A stretch of 64,000 bases of DNA from Spirometra erinaceieuropaei (GCA_902702965.1 CACRXP010000067.1:735616-799615); one strand, 5' to 3'. Shown: positions 31,595 to 43,379, counted from the stretch's first letter. Numbers and translations are program-made. The notes: generated by a model not told the origin, from the sequence alone.

Positions 31595-31710
31595 TTTGAT
31601 CAAATTTTTAAAAACTCGGCAGTCTCTGTGGGATTCGAGCTCAGGACATCAAGGGCAAGGTTTAGGCACAGCCAACGCTCTAACCACTAGAGTTACGACC
31701 CCCATTCCAG
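31595..31710 (-). repeat. SINE-2 (second tRNA-derived family)
   Basis: On the minus strand a tRNA-like head (ctctagtggttagagcgt, B box gctcgaatcc) is followed by gccgagttttt. Other copies: 31755-31870, 39780-39905, 53623-53782 (palindrome), 53940-54055. Confidence 0.65.
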
Positions 31711-31754
31711 AGCAGGGATCTTAATCACGTTTGAGTCAAATTACCCGCCGAGCC

Positions 31755-31870
31755 TACTGCAACTTGGTTGGCGCGTTGGCTGTCGTGGGTTTGAACCCCA
31801 CCGGTGCCGCCGAGTTTTTCACACATGAATTATTCCTGACTCTCAAAATGTAGTCTGTTGTAAACACTGG
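31755..31870 (+). repeat. SINE-2 copy
   Basis: ggttggcgcgttggctgt, B box gggtttgaacccc, then gccgccgagtttttcacac and tgaattattc. It is in inverted orientation to the copy at 31595. Confidence 0.6.
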
Positions 31871-32559
31871 CTTTTAGCCTGAGGGGCTAATTCAGATGGT
31901 TTATATGACGTCTTGTTCTCTTATCTGTGGCTAACACGCTAAGCCGAACGCCTGATTATATATTCCACAATCGTGCCACTTAGTGATAATCGCAGACTAA
32001 ATAAGCAGTCGGTGTTCTTTATGCACTAATGATGGGCTATTAGCACAAACGGTGTTGTTAAGGACTAGTCATAATCTGGAACCAAGTTCTCTAACATGGC
32101 CACATAATTTAAGTTGCCTGTCTTGGGAAGAATGCAATCGTTCTGCAGAAAAGACCATTTACTTTCCAGCCCAGAATACGGGTTCGTTGTGGCCGCCGTC
32201 GGCAGAAAGAAGGTAGAAGGTCGTCGCGCTATTTCCGTAGTCAGTCATACCAGCAGTGTTCCAGTCCGTCAGAAATGAGAGACTGTGCTAAGCGGTGATT
32301 CCGCAACAATTGCAAGAAAAGGATATCCCTTGTTTAAACTTCATTTTTGAGTATCGTACAAACCTGACTGTCGTCTAGTATCCAACGTTTCCTTCATAAT
32401 TCGGATAACTAGAATTAACTGACCTACGTAACGCCCCCGCGCAACAAAGACGCTGGCCTTTTCTGATGTCCACGTCCGCTGTAGAGATTTCAGTGGCCTA
32501 AAAACTAATGTATTTAGGAAAGCGACAAACACGACGCAATTACTGAGCTATAACAGCAA
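31871..32559. other. No recognised feature
   Basis: No gene or catalogued repeat was recognised. Confidence 0.35.
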
Positions 32560-33240
32560 CCAGCCAATCAGTCACAAACGGAGTTGCGTAAAAGTGTTAT
32601 ACCGGCGTATGGAGACACACTGCATTGAACCCGGAGGACAAGCTTTCCGAAATACGATACATTTGACGGGTGCTAAGAGCGAATGGCTACTCGCGCAACT
32701 TGGTCAACCAGTGCATGCGAAAACGAGGCGGGAGACAAAATCCAACCAACCCCAAATTTTGGCGGGCTCCCCAGTACGTGAAGAATGTCTCGGGGCTCGT
32801 CAGCCGTCTCCTTACGCTCCTTAGAATTGGACTTGTACTCAGGCAAAAGACAACCATAAGGCACCAGGCCATGAGACGGAAAGACTCACTGTCACGGTAG
32901 GGAACATATGGTGCAGTTGAGGACAAAGTAACTATGTCGGGGAAGCCGAAAGATTACTCCGAACACGAATGGCCGGACAAGCAGCAGCAGCAGTGAGGAG
33001 GAAGGACGCTAACTCCCAAGTCGTGGCTCTTTCGACGCGACCCAACCACACATTCAAGTTTGACAAAGCAGAAATTCTTGCTAGAGGCGGCAAACGCGTG
33101 GGACACGAATTGCTCGAGCCATGGTTTTCCGGGGCTCAATCAATCAATAAGCGCAACTACCTCCCCTCTCCATATTCGGCACTGAGACTTTGCGTGGGAA
33201 AAATAGATAGCCGCGAGGAAGGCGTGCGATGAAGCACTGT
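32560..33240 (+). pseudogene. PLE thumb plus GIY-YIG endonuclease fragment
   Basis: Plus-strand frames give SCVKVLYRRMETHC, then KRGGRQNPTNPKFWRAPQYV, VLRQKTTIRHQAMRRKD, and a damaged nuclease ending SINKRNYLPSPYSALRL. It is parallel to 56886-57470 but has several frameshifts, and the GIY core is unreadable. No same-strand hammerhead follows; the next one (33470-33516) belongs to the minus-strand fragment. Confidence 0.7.
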
Positions 33241-33469
33241 CTCCGATGTCAATGTCTGTGGGCCAATTTGCTCACGAGTCCATAAGGATGATGAAACCCG
33301 GCGGTCAGCAACTCGACTGCGTGCGATGAGCGTGGGAGCCGATAATCTTGATTGGCACACAAGCGTATAGCAACTGCGCGACAGTTGTATACTTCAGATT
33401 GGAAAAGTTTAGAGATCCGGGAAGATTATAAGAAGAAGAAAATTGGCTCTCCGGAACAGGTTTATTTAA

Positions 33470-33516
33470 CTGCTGACGTTTCAAAGAGCTGGGTCGGCTC
33501 TTCATTGTCAAAGCGT
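33470..33516 (-). ncRNA. Hammerhead-like motif, ACGT type, degraded
   Basis: A six-pair stem II (AAGAGC/GCTCTT), GAAAC, ACGT, C17 and stem I GCT/AGC are kept; CTGANGA has become TTGACAA. It follows the PLE tail at 33600-33930. Confidence 0.5.
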
Positions 33517-33599
33517 AAACTGCACCTAACCGGTCAGAAAGTTAACTTAAAGTGGCAAGCTGTGTTGGCCGGCCTCATGCTGATCGATTTTTCTCTCTC

Positions 33600-33930
33600 C
33601 TCACGCTGCGTCGGCCTCTCAGGAAATGGTTGACGGGCGTTTTTGCCTGTGCACTTTATGAGTCACCACTCCGTCGAGGGGAGCTAATTGGACTTTAGTC
33701 GGGCGGTCGGTCTGACGGTTCTTGTTCTTCCTCACCGAGTAAGCTCAGCGTCGGGCTATCTCCGTGCTGTCTTCTTAAGTCCGGTGTGGTTGTTTGGTCC
33801 TGAGCTCTACGGTTGTGATGACGTAGGACTTTGTAAGCTGCAGGAAGGTCCAGATGCCTGTTGATAGAGTGGGCACCTGGCTAGTGGAGGCGTGAGACAC
33901 TCGGGAGCTGCCAACAGTGAGAGGCATGTA
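33600..33930 (-). pseudogene. PLE C-terminal tail
   Basis: The minus strand reads SINRHLDLPAAYKVLRHHNR and RAQDQTTTPDL, the tail after the GIY-YIG core. The core is missing. Confidence 0.55.
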
Positions 33931-33939
33931 GCAGCCTAG

Positions 33940-34078
33940 CAACTACATTCTATAAATACTGCAACACCGACCAATCCACTGCCCTTATTTGACTCTGTCT
34001 TTTATGATGGATTCGAGTGAGAATCCGAAATGTCAGGCTAATAAAGCACTTGTTCTAACAATCGTGTCTTCTTCTTCG
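33940..34078 (+). mobile_element. Solo PLE terminal repeat with TATA box and hammerhead relic
   Basis: TATAAATA at 33951-33958. Hammerhead relic at 33996-34045: CTGATGA has become TTTATGA, with stem II GGATTC/GAATCC kept and GAAAT instead of GAAAC. It ends in the family motif ctaataaagc and cttcttcttc. Confidence 0.55.
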
Positions 34079-34237
34079 CATATATGTAGCAATTATGAAA
34101 ATAATCGCGCTGCATGCAATTGGGTGCACTTGAATGGAGACAAGACATAGGTCGCCTTCAAAGAGGGGTTAATATAGAAGTCAATGTTGCTAGATGATAT
34201 CTCACTGTATCACGCGAAGATAAATAAGTTTGGGGGA

Positions 34238-34302
34238 ATGATATTACCGACAAAGACAAGAGAGACTGCAATGGCCATTTCTGGCTTATTAGCCGTTGTC
34301 AG
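34238..34302 (-). repeat. SINE-1 3' fragment
   Basis: Inverted piece directly abutting the full copy at 34303; the two can fold back on each other. Confidence 0.7.
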
Positions 34303-34638
34303 CCAAGGATCGGTGAGCGCCCCCTACCAGTGTATATTCCCGATCGGAAACCGACAGGACAACGGGCTCGTGTGTCAGTGGTTGGAGGTGTGGACTTCTA
34401 ACTAACAGGTCGCGAGTTCGAGCCTCGGGTGTGCCACACTTCGGGGTTGGGTATGACTGGCTGAAGACGGCTAATAAGCCAGAAATGGCCATTCCAGTCT
34501 CCCTTGTCTTTGTCGGTAATATCATTCTGACTATATCATGCGCCGCTTTGCGGCCGCTGGTTGAGCTCGAGAGAGTTCATAAGGCACAACGGAACGAGTG
34601 AGTTCCGTAAGAACGATCGGCGAACGCCCCCTACCATA
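34303..34638 (+). repeat. SINE-1 copy with repeated 5' block
   Basis: It starts at gatcggtgagcgcc, runs through the tRNA head and body to atcattctg, then continues tatcatgcgccgc... into a second 5' block ending gccccctaccat. This continues the head-to-tail pattern of the family. Confidence 0.75.
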
Positions 34639-35014
34639 AATAAGTTGCCCAAAATGGCTGGTGAAAAAAAGGAAATGCTCTACAAAGCTGTCGGAGCATA
34701 ACACCTGACTTAATATTACCGTTTTAAATAAGTCGAAATTCTATCGCAATCGTACCGAGGCTTCATTTACGTCGTCCGGAGGAAAAAATATACTCCCTGG
34801 AAAAGCCTGCGTCATTTTACATTTCAGGTAGTTAAAAAGGCTGAATGATTTAGGCAACATATCATGAATTATAATACAAGCTGTGTGTGTGCGTGTTTGA
34901 CTGGTCCAAATAGAGAACTCTGACTGACTAAAACTGACCGCCCTTCCGAACGAAATTCGTATCAGTTCCCTGTGGCGCAGGATATAGGCGAAATAGCATT
35001 GTCGTCAAAGACAA
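34639..35014. other. No recognised gene; possible LINE end scrap
   Basis: ctgactgactaaaactgac near 34922 resembles the LINE 3' terminal microsatellite, but too little remains to assign. Confidence 0.3.
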
Positions 35015-35232
35015 GAGGTTGCGAAATTGAATCCTAGGGTTTTTCACATCTTAGGGTGGAGTATGGCTAGCTGACGACGACTAAAAAGCCAGAAATGGCC
35101 AGTCCAGGCTCCTTTGTTTTTTGTCGGTGACGTTATTCTGCCGCTGTGCGGCCGATGACGGGGCTCGAGCGAGATCCCAAAGCACAACGGTCCGAGTGAT
35201 TTCCATAGCGGGATCGGTGAGCAACCCTCTAA
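35015..35232 (+). repeat. SINE-1, old and diverged
   Basis: ggtatgg-like body, agccagaaatggccagtcc, tttgtcggtgac, then cgctgtgcggcc and cggtgagca. The A box is not recognisable. Confidence 0.55.
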
Positions 35233-36670
35233 CAGTGGAGGCTTTTATCTAGTCAGTTAGTAGTATAAGTCGCCTTGTCACGAAGAACGTCACTTCTAAA
35301 TGTCAAGCTCCCCAGTATTTCCATTCGCTGATAAACCATCCTGCTATGCGGAGGGTGCAAACGAATCGCAAAAAAATCACAAATATTTATTTTTTCGCAG
35401 CTGTTATTTTATGAGAGTTCCTGGATTATGCCTCTCTGGGACTATTTTAATCCCGAGCCTGTAATATTTTAACTGAGCATCTTTCGTGTTATTTCGTCAT
35501 GAATCATCATACGCCGTTATGACGCTGGCTGCATACTTTCGCTAGAAACGTGACACATAGTGTCAAATAAAAGATCAGAAATGTTGGGAAACGGCATCCT
35601 CTGCTTGCAGTCGTCGTTCACGGGGTCTTCACAAGGTGTTTTTTAAAGGCCCTCGGTTGACATTTTCTGTCTTTATCCGCAAAAACTACCGGGGGTGGCC
35701 TCTCAGAAATGCGGTCCAGCAGCCATATGCCTGGTTTTGTCAGGGGAGTTCGGTCACCAAATAAGCGTGAATCAATGTTTAGTATTATTTCCGGAATCGA
35801 GGACTCCACCTTGTTTTATTTTGTTAAGTCTGAGACAATGGCAGATTTACTCACAACTCACAGGACGTGTTTCTTTTGCGTCACAGGTGATCCTAAGAGT
35901 AAAAGTGTCTAATTTTACCTGTTCTTGCAAACTATTCATTTATAATTTTTTTATTAATTAGCTTCTGAGCCTCTACGGTTTTGTTTGCTCTTTGGAAATG
36001 TGAATCATTCCATACATATTAGAAATAAGACAAAACGATAGTCATTTTGGATACAGGATCAAACCTCCTGGAATGCCATTGGTTATTCAAGGAAAATATC
36101 CTGCTACAGGGGACGGGAGATTGGGCTATTGAAAAGAACAGATATTTTGACCACCATGCCTTAAGCCCTTAAATGATGCAGTGCCAAACAATCTGCTTAC
36201 CCCCAGAGACCTATTTTTGGCATCTGCTGTTTTACGGGGATGGCGCTTTACGTAAAAAAATTAACAGGTAATTCAACATAAGTGGACACAGCCCCAAGCA
36301 AAGGTACATCAGCATCGTAATTCATTGTCCTACTCTGTGACTTTGTCAACAGGTTTATAATTCGTATGAGAAGCAAGGGGCTGGCGCGACGAGAGACTGC
36401 TCCTGGGCGTACCACCACACTCCCACGTTTGTTATGGGTGAGCAGTTCGAACAACGTAAGTCATGTCTTAATATGGTCCGCCTGTTGGCGGCCCAACGCA
36501 TCACCCGCGCACCTAGGCAGTGGTCGTGACGCGGCTCTCTGGGTCTGACACCTTCACGGCGCCTATTCGCTGTACTGGTAAAACAAGCCTGATTCTTCAA
36601 GAAACCCGGATGTTAAGTAGTCTAAATATTTTAACAACTTACAAAAAACATCTGGCATTTTGAAACCATG
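35233..36670. other. No recognised feature
   Basis: AT-rich. Frames at 35618-35961 look mildly protein-like on both strands but show no splice structure or motif. Confidence 0.35.
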
Positions 36671-36671
36671 C

Positions 36672-37072
36672 ATACATTAGTGAAAGAATGAAATACTAAA
36701 ACATTGCGCACGCTTCCTCGGAAAGTGCAAGAGGACCACGTTTGCTGAGGAATGTTATCTGCTGGGCAATTATTTCTAGAAAAATCATCTAATTGTTTCC
36801 TCAAGACTGCCCTATTCAATGCTTCACTGCGAAAAACCGTAACAAGATCGCATGATTCATCATAAAAATATAAATGACTTAATGAAACAACGAAGTAGTA
36901 AAAAACCGTGCAAGCGCAAGATGACCTCCCTTCCGGGGACTGTTATCTGCCGAGCAATTATTTCCAGACAAATCGGCTGCGCTTAGAGGATTTCAACATC
37001 TAATTTTTTCCTTAATGCCCGGTTGCCCAACACCGTAATAAAATCACATAATTCATCATAAATATATAACCA
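36672..37072. repeat. Diverged ~200-bp tandem duplication
   Basis: Units ~36672-36873 and ~36874-37072 share, in order, gcgcaagatgacc-like, ttatctgc, caattatttc, catctaatt-like, accgtaa and attcatcataaa blocks. Confidence 0.55.
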
Positions 37073-37239
37073 GCACAGGAGTCAGGATGACAGGGAGATT
37101 ATCCGATAGTCTCTGGCCTTTGGGCAGGACGCCAGGTATAGAAATTCCCAGATAAACTCTCTGTTAGAAAGAATTATTTGGGTGGGACTGCACTGCAGTT
37201 TGAGTTATATAAGAATCACAAAATAAGCCCATCTGACAA

Positions 37240-37960
37240 GAATGCCGTCTTTTAAATGTCCGCCTTTTCAGCCATCCACTGAAATCGCACGCTGTGAAAT
37301 GACTACTTAAATGGCGTGCATTTATTTTACTGATTTTTGATGTTCATTCTCGTACTTCTCATGCAACAAATTATGGCTTCTTCAATTTTTACTTGAAGGG
37401 ACGGTACTTTTCAGGTTAACAAAGATTTTTAGATAAGGCCGTGAGATTTTTATTTAAATAGCGTCGTATTGGTCCGTTCACTTGAACCGTTTATGAAGCA
37501 TACTACATGGAATATTTCATCGCCGCAGTTTGCAAGCCCTTTATGGTGTCTTCCTAATATCATAGAAGAATGTATGTCTTCCCTTATTGAAAGGAAAGAG
37601 CTTGCAATCTGAAAGCCCTAAACACAGATGAACTGACATGTCGAGATCAAATTTATTCGTTTCACAGTTATCCCTTCGTCAAAAAGTTAAAGGTTTATTA
37701 ACTACAAAATAAGTGCAAATTTTATTTTTATGCTCTATTTTGTAAAGTATGCTGGATTTAAATGACCTTGAAAATCAATTAAACAAATTCGGACTGCCTA
37801 CTTGTTCCTTATGCTAAGTGTGACTTTTAAAGCGCCCGAATAGACGAGCATTCAAAAGCCAACATCCTGGCATGAGTTAAGCATCTTGAGATTTTACCAC
37901 GTGATACTCAATATAAACAGGCCATTTAGATTTTCCTTTCTAGCACAAACCACGTTTCAA
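37240..37960. mobile_element. Foldback element, diverged
   Basis: Arms carry tgactacttaaatggcgtgc and its inverted counterpart, plus inverted cttttaaatgtcc-type blocks. Boundaries are approximate. Confidence 0.45.
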
Positions 37961-38479
37961 CTTTTGACCGATTTTTTGTGAAACGAAACAAAATGGCCTA
38001 CTTGGGTCAATTAAGTAAGCAGTGCCGGCGGAAAATTATCTCAGTCACATCGGTTTAGGAAAAGTCCCACTGGTGATTAAAAAGAAGAAAATTGGGAAGC
38101 ACCCCGTAGACTTCTGTGGTAGCATCTGAAAGTGAACGCACTGGTATTCCCTCCTTCCCATACGTTACCGTTCTCCATGCAACTGCCGGTGATGGCAATA
38201 GACGGGGCCCCAAGGCACAAATGGACGAGTGCGTCCCACAAACCGATTAGTAAATGCTCTTCCATTGTAGTCAGCGTTTTATTTCAGCCCTTGTTACCTG
38301 CCGACCGACAGGCCATTAAAATCCATACAACTAGAATTTATCACCTTTGTCTCGCGACCGCATATATCCGTAGCCAAAAAACCAACTGTTAGTTAAAAAA
38401 TTTCTGTATATTTTGATAGTAGATTTGGAAGGTTGGGCACGGGAAGAGAGACTGGTCGTACTACAGTTGATCCTGACCC
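37961..38479. other. No gene; possible SINE scrap
   Basis: Around 38195-38270 (cggggccccaaggcacaaatggacgag) an eroded SINE-1 5' block may be present. Confidence 0.3.
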
Positions 38480-39080
38480 AAACTCCAAGGGTGCCCATTC
38501 CTCTGTCCTAACTTCAACCCTGACACTAGACCTCACCCCAGTCCCACCCTTCCTGACCCTACCACTAACGCTAATAGCTATCCAGGCTTTCCTACCTCTA
38601 ACACTAACCTTGACCCCAGTTCCAAACTTTCCGGCCTTAGCACTGACCCCAATCCTAATCGCATCTTTCCTAACCCTACTGCTAACCTAACCCCAAACCC
38701 AACCTTTCTGTCCCTAATTTTAACTCCCTCCTAACCTTCCTAACCCCAACGCTAATCCAAATTATAGCCCTACTAACCTTAACCATGGCCCCAATACCAA
38801 CCTCTCCAACCTTAACACTAACATTTGTCCTACTCTTTACCCTTGCAAACCTAGCACTAGCCTTAACACTAACCTCCCTAACCCCAACAATAACCCTCCT
38901 TATCCCAAAAATAGCCCTAATCTCAATCCTAGCCTTCCTATCCCTAATGCTAACTTTAGCCCTAACTGTCCTATTCCTAGCAGTAACCCAAATCCTGACC
39001 TTCCTAACCCTAACTCTAATCCCAATCTTGGCCCTCTTAACACTAGCACTAGGCATAACCCCAATGCCCTGTCTAATTTC
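38480..39080. repeat. Degenerate CCCTAA/CCCCAA-like repeat array
   Basis: About 600 bases of imperfect cctaacc, accctaa, aaccccaa and actaacc units, hexamer-like but irregular. It produces spurious Leu/Thr-rich frames. It may be an old internal telomere-like tract or a satellite; the MITE at 39131 follows. Shorter patches are at 39538-39600 and 46575-46660. Confidence 0.7.
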
Positions 39081-39130
39081 CAAGAAGGTTAATGCGTGAA
39101 CTTTAAGTAAATTCTTCGAAACACACCTTT

Positions 39131-39288
39131 TTCGGCACGATCCAGAAGCTGATATGAATATTTAAGCTGAAATTTATTAGTTGCTGCAGAATAACCGTGA
39201 ATAATATTGTAAATATTACGCGGTTATTACGCAGTAGCTAGTGAAATTCAGCCCAAATATTCATATCAACTGTCGGACCGTGCCTACA
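39131..39288. mobile_element. Foldback MITE, ~158 bp
   Basis: Nearly the whole element is an inverted repeat: ggcacgatccagaag, gatatgaatattt, gctgaaattta-type blocks and their complements, meeting at aataatattgtaaatatt. Confidence 0.65.
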
Positions 39289-39779
39289 AAGATCTGTTTT
39301 GAAGAAATCCCTCCGAGTTCGCTCATTAATCTCCTCGGAAAGTAGACAGGACTAGGTGAGACTGGAGTTTGAATACCAGAAAACACACGGGAAAGGTTGG
39401 AGGACGTACTGATGAGCCCAACCCCGCGCAGCTACATCGGACAGCCACACAAAATCGGAGAGACACGCGTGCCTGGGCTTTGAGCTAGTACCTGTATTGT
39501 CAGTACGGTAAATAATTATGTAACATAACCACAATCTTTATAACCCCAAACGCTGACCCTAGTCCCAATCTTAACGCTGACGTTGATCCCCTCTAAGAAT
39601 TAAGCGTAAGGTAACCAGCAATGCGAAGCATCCTAATTCTCGTAGCCAACCGTTAGGAATAATTCGAACACTGAAGAAAACCTACGGCTGTGTTCATTTC
39701 TTTACCGTAAGAGGACCGAAATGGAAATTCACGGTTTAATCGCCAAATTAGCATTTGTGCGAATTCTCGTTTAACCGCT
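39289..39779. other. No recognised gene
   Basis: Only a short CCCTAA-like patch (39538-39600) is recognised. Confidence 0.35.
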
Positions 39780-39905
39780 CCTAAGTTGTTGACCCAACTG
39801 TAAAAAACTTGGCATCTCAGTGGGATTCGAACCCATGGCAGCAAAGGGAAGGCTTTCGTGCAACCAACTGTATAGCCACCTGAGCTACGAGGCCCCTCCG
39901 GGAAC
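39780..39905 (-). repeat. SINE-2 copy
   Basis: The minus strand has ggcctcgtagctcagg (A box), tggctatacag, B box gggttcgaatccc and gccaagttttttacag. Confidence 0.7.
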
Positions 39906-40149
39906 CGTGAGCTTGATCACATCTGGGTAAAGTCACCCTCTCAGCCTACTGCAACGTCTGGAATCCATCAAATCTAATGCAGTATAGTTTTTCATTTTCC
40001 GGCAAAACGAGAGCTTCGTAGACGCCATTAAAGACGCCATGAGTGCATAGTTCCCCGGTACTTTATAGATTCTTTTCGCAGTAAGAACTACTTTTTCCCC
40101 GCCAATGTGACCTTTAAAGTAAGTATAAGGTATTTAAGAAGTAAAGTTC

Positions 40150-40187
40150 GGCAAACGTACGTTTTTGATTATTGATCATCAGACCTG
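40150..40187 (-). ncRNA. Hammerhead-like motif, 10-nt palindrome type
   Basis: CTGATGA (40182-40176), AAAA in place of GAAA, stem III palindrome AACGTACGTT, H17 = U and stem I GGT/GCC. The related copy at 52365-52404 has AACATATGTT at the same place, with both halves changed together. Confidence 0.5.
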
Positions 40188-40197
40188 TACGTGCAGT

Positions 40198-41180
40198 GCG
40201 TAACCGATCTCACGAAATGTTGCCCGAAGTTCTGAAATGCGTTTTCGACTAGGAAGGACTACTTAGGTGGGATTGTAATATTGATCGGCATGCGGCATAA
40301 TCCTGTGGTATTTCGTACTCGCCAAGATATCGACTCTTGGAATGCACTTCTTTTCGACCTCTTACGGAAATCACCGTCTATAAAGAATGACTCCTCAAGT
40401 AGAATGCATTTGTCACATTGATTTACGATGGTCTTATAAATTCTAATATATTTTATAGAAGACATGCACAGAATATGCTTTCTCTTACTCCTTTGGTGGA
40501 AAATCGAATTGTCTTCACATTTTCTACCCAAAGATGAGGCCCATTGAGGTTTTCAAAAACTTTCCCAATTCCCGAATAAATTTGGGCCTGATCAGCCGTT
40601 GCATTAGCGTCTTGTGATTTCAGTCTATAGGGTGCATGCTTTCCGCGCAAGGAAAATCATATACTCCTCTATGCCTCTGAGAAGATACCATATAGATTCC
40701 GTAAAATTTTGCAATGGATGCGGACTGTGTTGTACATTTCATGGGGAGCATTGGTAAAGGGGAAGGTACGATGCAGTGTGAATGGATATTGAACGGTCTT
40801 AAAAATTCTCGCAATCGGAAACTTTTTAAAAACAAAAAGATAACCTTTTTAGGGTAAGAAGTGCAAAAAATTTGATTTTTTACCAAACGAGAAGAAGAAA
40901 TCGTATTTTATGCATGTTTTTTATAACATATATTTGAATTTATACGACCATCGAAAATCAATGCGAAAAATGCATGTTTCTTAAGTAGTCATTTCTTACC
41001 GCGCGTGCTTTCTGCAGGAGGTCAAAGAGAAGTGCATTTCAAAAGCCGACACCTTGGCGAGTCCGAAATACTATTGGATAATGCCGCACAATGATCAGTA
41101 TTACAACCCCACATAAGTAATAGTGCCTAGTCGGAAACGCATTTCAGAATTTCGTCCAACATTTCATGAGATCGGCCACT
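40198..41180. mobile_element. Foldback element
   Basis: Ends ccgatctcacgaaatgttg and caacatttcatgagatcgg. Arms are about 400 bp, inverted, containing tgcgttttcgactagg and its complement, and tagtcattt / aaatgact blocks. Confidence 0.7.
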
Positions 41181-41414
41181 CACTTCAGCTAATTGCCAAA
41201 TACCTCCCCTCCCATCCCCGCCCGTAATGCCCCTGACCTCCGAACGTCCTGAACTCGCTCTCCATTCTTACTGTTTATTGGTTGTTTAGACCCTTTCCAC
41301 TCTGCCCCCCCCCATCCGATGATGAATAGTCAAGAGCCTACGTCTGTCGAACCTGACTTCTTAACCATGAAGTGTCAACAATGCATGTGGTCTAGGTAAG
41401 GTGTGATTCTACTT

Positions 41415-41644
41415 ATAATCACACGCTGGGCGCACTTCTGACTGGGCCTGCTGCGCAAGGTTAAATTCTCTTGTTCGTAAATCTTCTCTCTGGCTTCAAG
41501 GTCGTCGTCGTCGTCGTCGCCTTCGTCGCCGACACTAGTGCTGATGATGCCATTGGTTCCTGCGCCGTCTGACCACCGTGTGCGGATTTTCCGAATTCGC
41601 TGCGCGCCCGTCTGCACAATTTGCGCCTGGTTTTCAGCCACACC
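41415..41644 (-). CDS. Possible acidic exon, unknown protein
   Basis: On the minus strand a gggctccag acceptor is followed by an open frame reading GVAENQAQIVQTGAQRIRKI, then a TRWSDGAG stretch, an acidic DDDDDD run and LEAREKIYEQENLTLRS. The composition looks protein-like rather than a shadow frame. No clear GT donor lies at the end, the Asp run is encoded by a simple (GAC)n repeat, and a (TC)n tract lies just upstream. I do not recognise the family and the call is tentative. Confidence 0.25.
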
Positions 41645-41687
41645 CTGGAGCCCAGACAGGCACTGGAAACCGCGCAATGACGTCATC

Positions 41688-41690
<3 letters not shown>

Positions 41691-41729
<39 letters not shown>
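41691..41729 (+). repeat. (CT)n microsatellite
   Basis: About 19 CT units immediately upstream (in minus-strand sense) of the possible acidic exon. Confidence 0.95.
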
Positions 41730-41731
<2 letters not shown>

Positions 41732-42440
41732 GCTACGCTACGTTTGCATCAGTACACAAAATCGCTAATTTAGGACGCTGTTATTTCCAAGGTGCGATAT
41801 TATCTCCAGACTGTCCAGCCACCTAGAGCCCTTGTCTACGCGTTTCCCTCACTTTTTAATTTCCTAAATTAATGCGCGCGACAAATGCTTCCTAGGCTTG
41901 GCGCGAAAGAATATTTGAACTGTAATCTATCAGCCTCAGCAGAATAACCGCACAATAATCACAGAGACGGTCAACAGATGGAATGCAGTACACAAGTGTT
42001 GAATGATTCAACCGACTGACACCACTGGTACTAATTAAAAAGTTTAACCATGCATTTCGGTTGCCAGTATACTCCTCCCTTGTCCCCTTACCTGCCTGAA
42101 CCACAGCAGTCGCTATCCGACTACATGCGAGAGCCCTAGACTGAGTCCGAAAACAGGAAAGGGGCCAGCACGTCCCGTCGTAATCTGATCGATGAGCGCT
42201 TCTCACCAGAGTTAGTACACCTAATCAGAAAGCCGCAGGACAATGACCCTGTAGCTCACTGGTAGAACGCTGATATAGCTTAATAGCCAAGGCGCTCCGG
42301 ACCGAATCTAGGGTCTGGCTGACTGGCGACAACTGGTGACAGTCCGACCATCGATTTCGATGATGTCCACCGTGTGCCCCACAGCTGCAGCAGCGGTGGA
42401 AGCAGGGATGGTGACTTGCGCAGGGGGTTTATAGTGCCAG
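41730..42440. other. No recognised gene; tRNA-like scrap at ~42245-42315
   Basis: tgtagctcactggtagaac resembles an A box and ccgaatcta a damaged B box. The tRNA fold is not complete, so it is probably a SINE or tRNA relic. Confidence 0.3.
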
Positions 42441-43110
42441 TAGACTTGCGCTGCATCTACCTGCACTCTCTCCTCCTCCCTCGCCGTCGACTGAATCACT
42501 TTCACCTTAGCTGTCTTCGTCGCATCCTGAAGGTGAACTGGCAGGATCGAATCCCCGACACTGATATGCTGGAACGGACGGGAATCCTCAGCATCTACAC
42601 CATGCTGAGACAAATGCAGCTGCGTTGGAGCGGCCATCTGGTGCGCATGGACGACGAGCGACTACCCAAACGACTCTTCTACGGAGACGTCGTCACGAGC
42701 TCTCGCCGCCAAGGAGGCCAAATTCGTCGATACAAGGATACTCTGAAGTCCGCCCTGAAGCATCTGCAAATTAACCCGACCAACTGGGAAGAGCTCGCCC
42801 TCGACCGACCGACCGACCGACCTGGCGAAGGAAAGTGATGACAGGCGCTGCGATCTATGAGGCCAGCCGAATCGCTGCTGCCAAAGTGAAACGCGACGCA
42901 CGCAAATCACAGCCACGCGCCGTCCGCAACGCCGACGTACAACCACTTCCAACGTGTCCTCCGTGTCAACGGACATTCCGGGCACGAACTGGACTCATTG
43001 GACACCTTCGGACCAGCTGCACCTCCCATACTGCACCAACCGCCGTCCCTCCGCCCGCCTCTTCCTCGTCCTCTCCGCCGCCAACTAACTCTGACTGCCG
43101 ACGACTAATA
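42440..43110 (+). pseudogene. Non-LTR retrotransposon C-terminal tail with zinc-finger-like motif
   Basis: It reads [20 protein letters not shown], then [17 protein letters not shown] and [20 protein letters not shown], a signature downstream of the RT in one group of animal non-LTR elements. Next come GAAIYEASRIAAAKVKRDAR and a Cys-x2-Cys ... His-x4-Cys finger (CPPCQRTF ... GHLRTSC). The two halves are in different frames, separated at a (CGAC)n run near 42803-42822 where slippage probably broke the frame. A Ser/Pro-rich tail follows. A second copy lies at 3780-4090. Confidence 0.65.
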
Positions 43111-43379
43111 AGTCAGAAACGGCCACCCCAGTGTACTTCGGCTTCGACGACACCACCTTATCTGCATAGTTGCAGGTATAACACCTTCTTTTCTTCTGAG
43201 AAAAAGCTCGGTGAGGTTTGATTCTGCAACCCCAATTCGTTAATACCAAATGGTTAGCTTCCTAAAACGATTTTTGTTAACCACAAAGTGTTCTGATGCT
43301 CGACTCTTCTTCTTCACTTATGTAACTATCACTCTTCCGCATCTCCGAGCTTTGCTTCGCAGGCCCAGCTCAAAATACA

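Noticed and set aside
34870..34945. LINE 3' end scrap (ctgactgacta)
   Set aside because: Only the terminal microsatellite is recognisable, which can arise by chance.
35618..35961. Possible exon with protein-like composition
   Set aside because: No splice sites, start context or recognisable motif; both strands look equally plausible.
38433..39099. Leu/Thr-rich and Arg/Val-rich frames on both strands
   Set aside because: Produced by degenerate CCCTAA-like units; not protein-like beyond composition.
42245..42315. Candidate tRNA gene
   Set aside because: The A box is plausible, but no acceptor stem pairing or proper B box.
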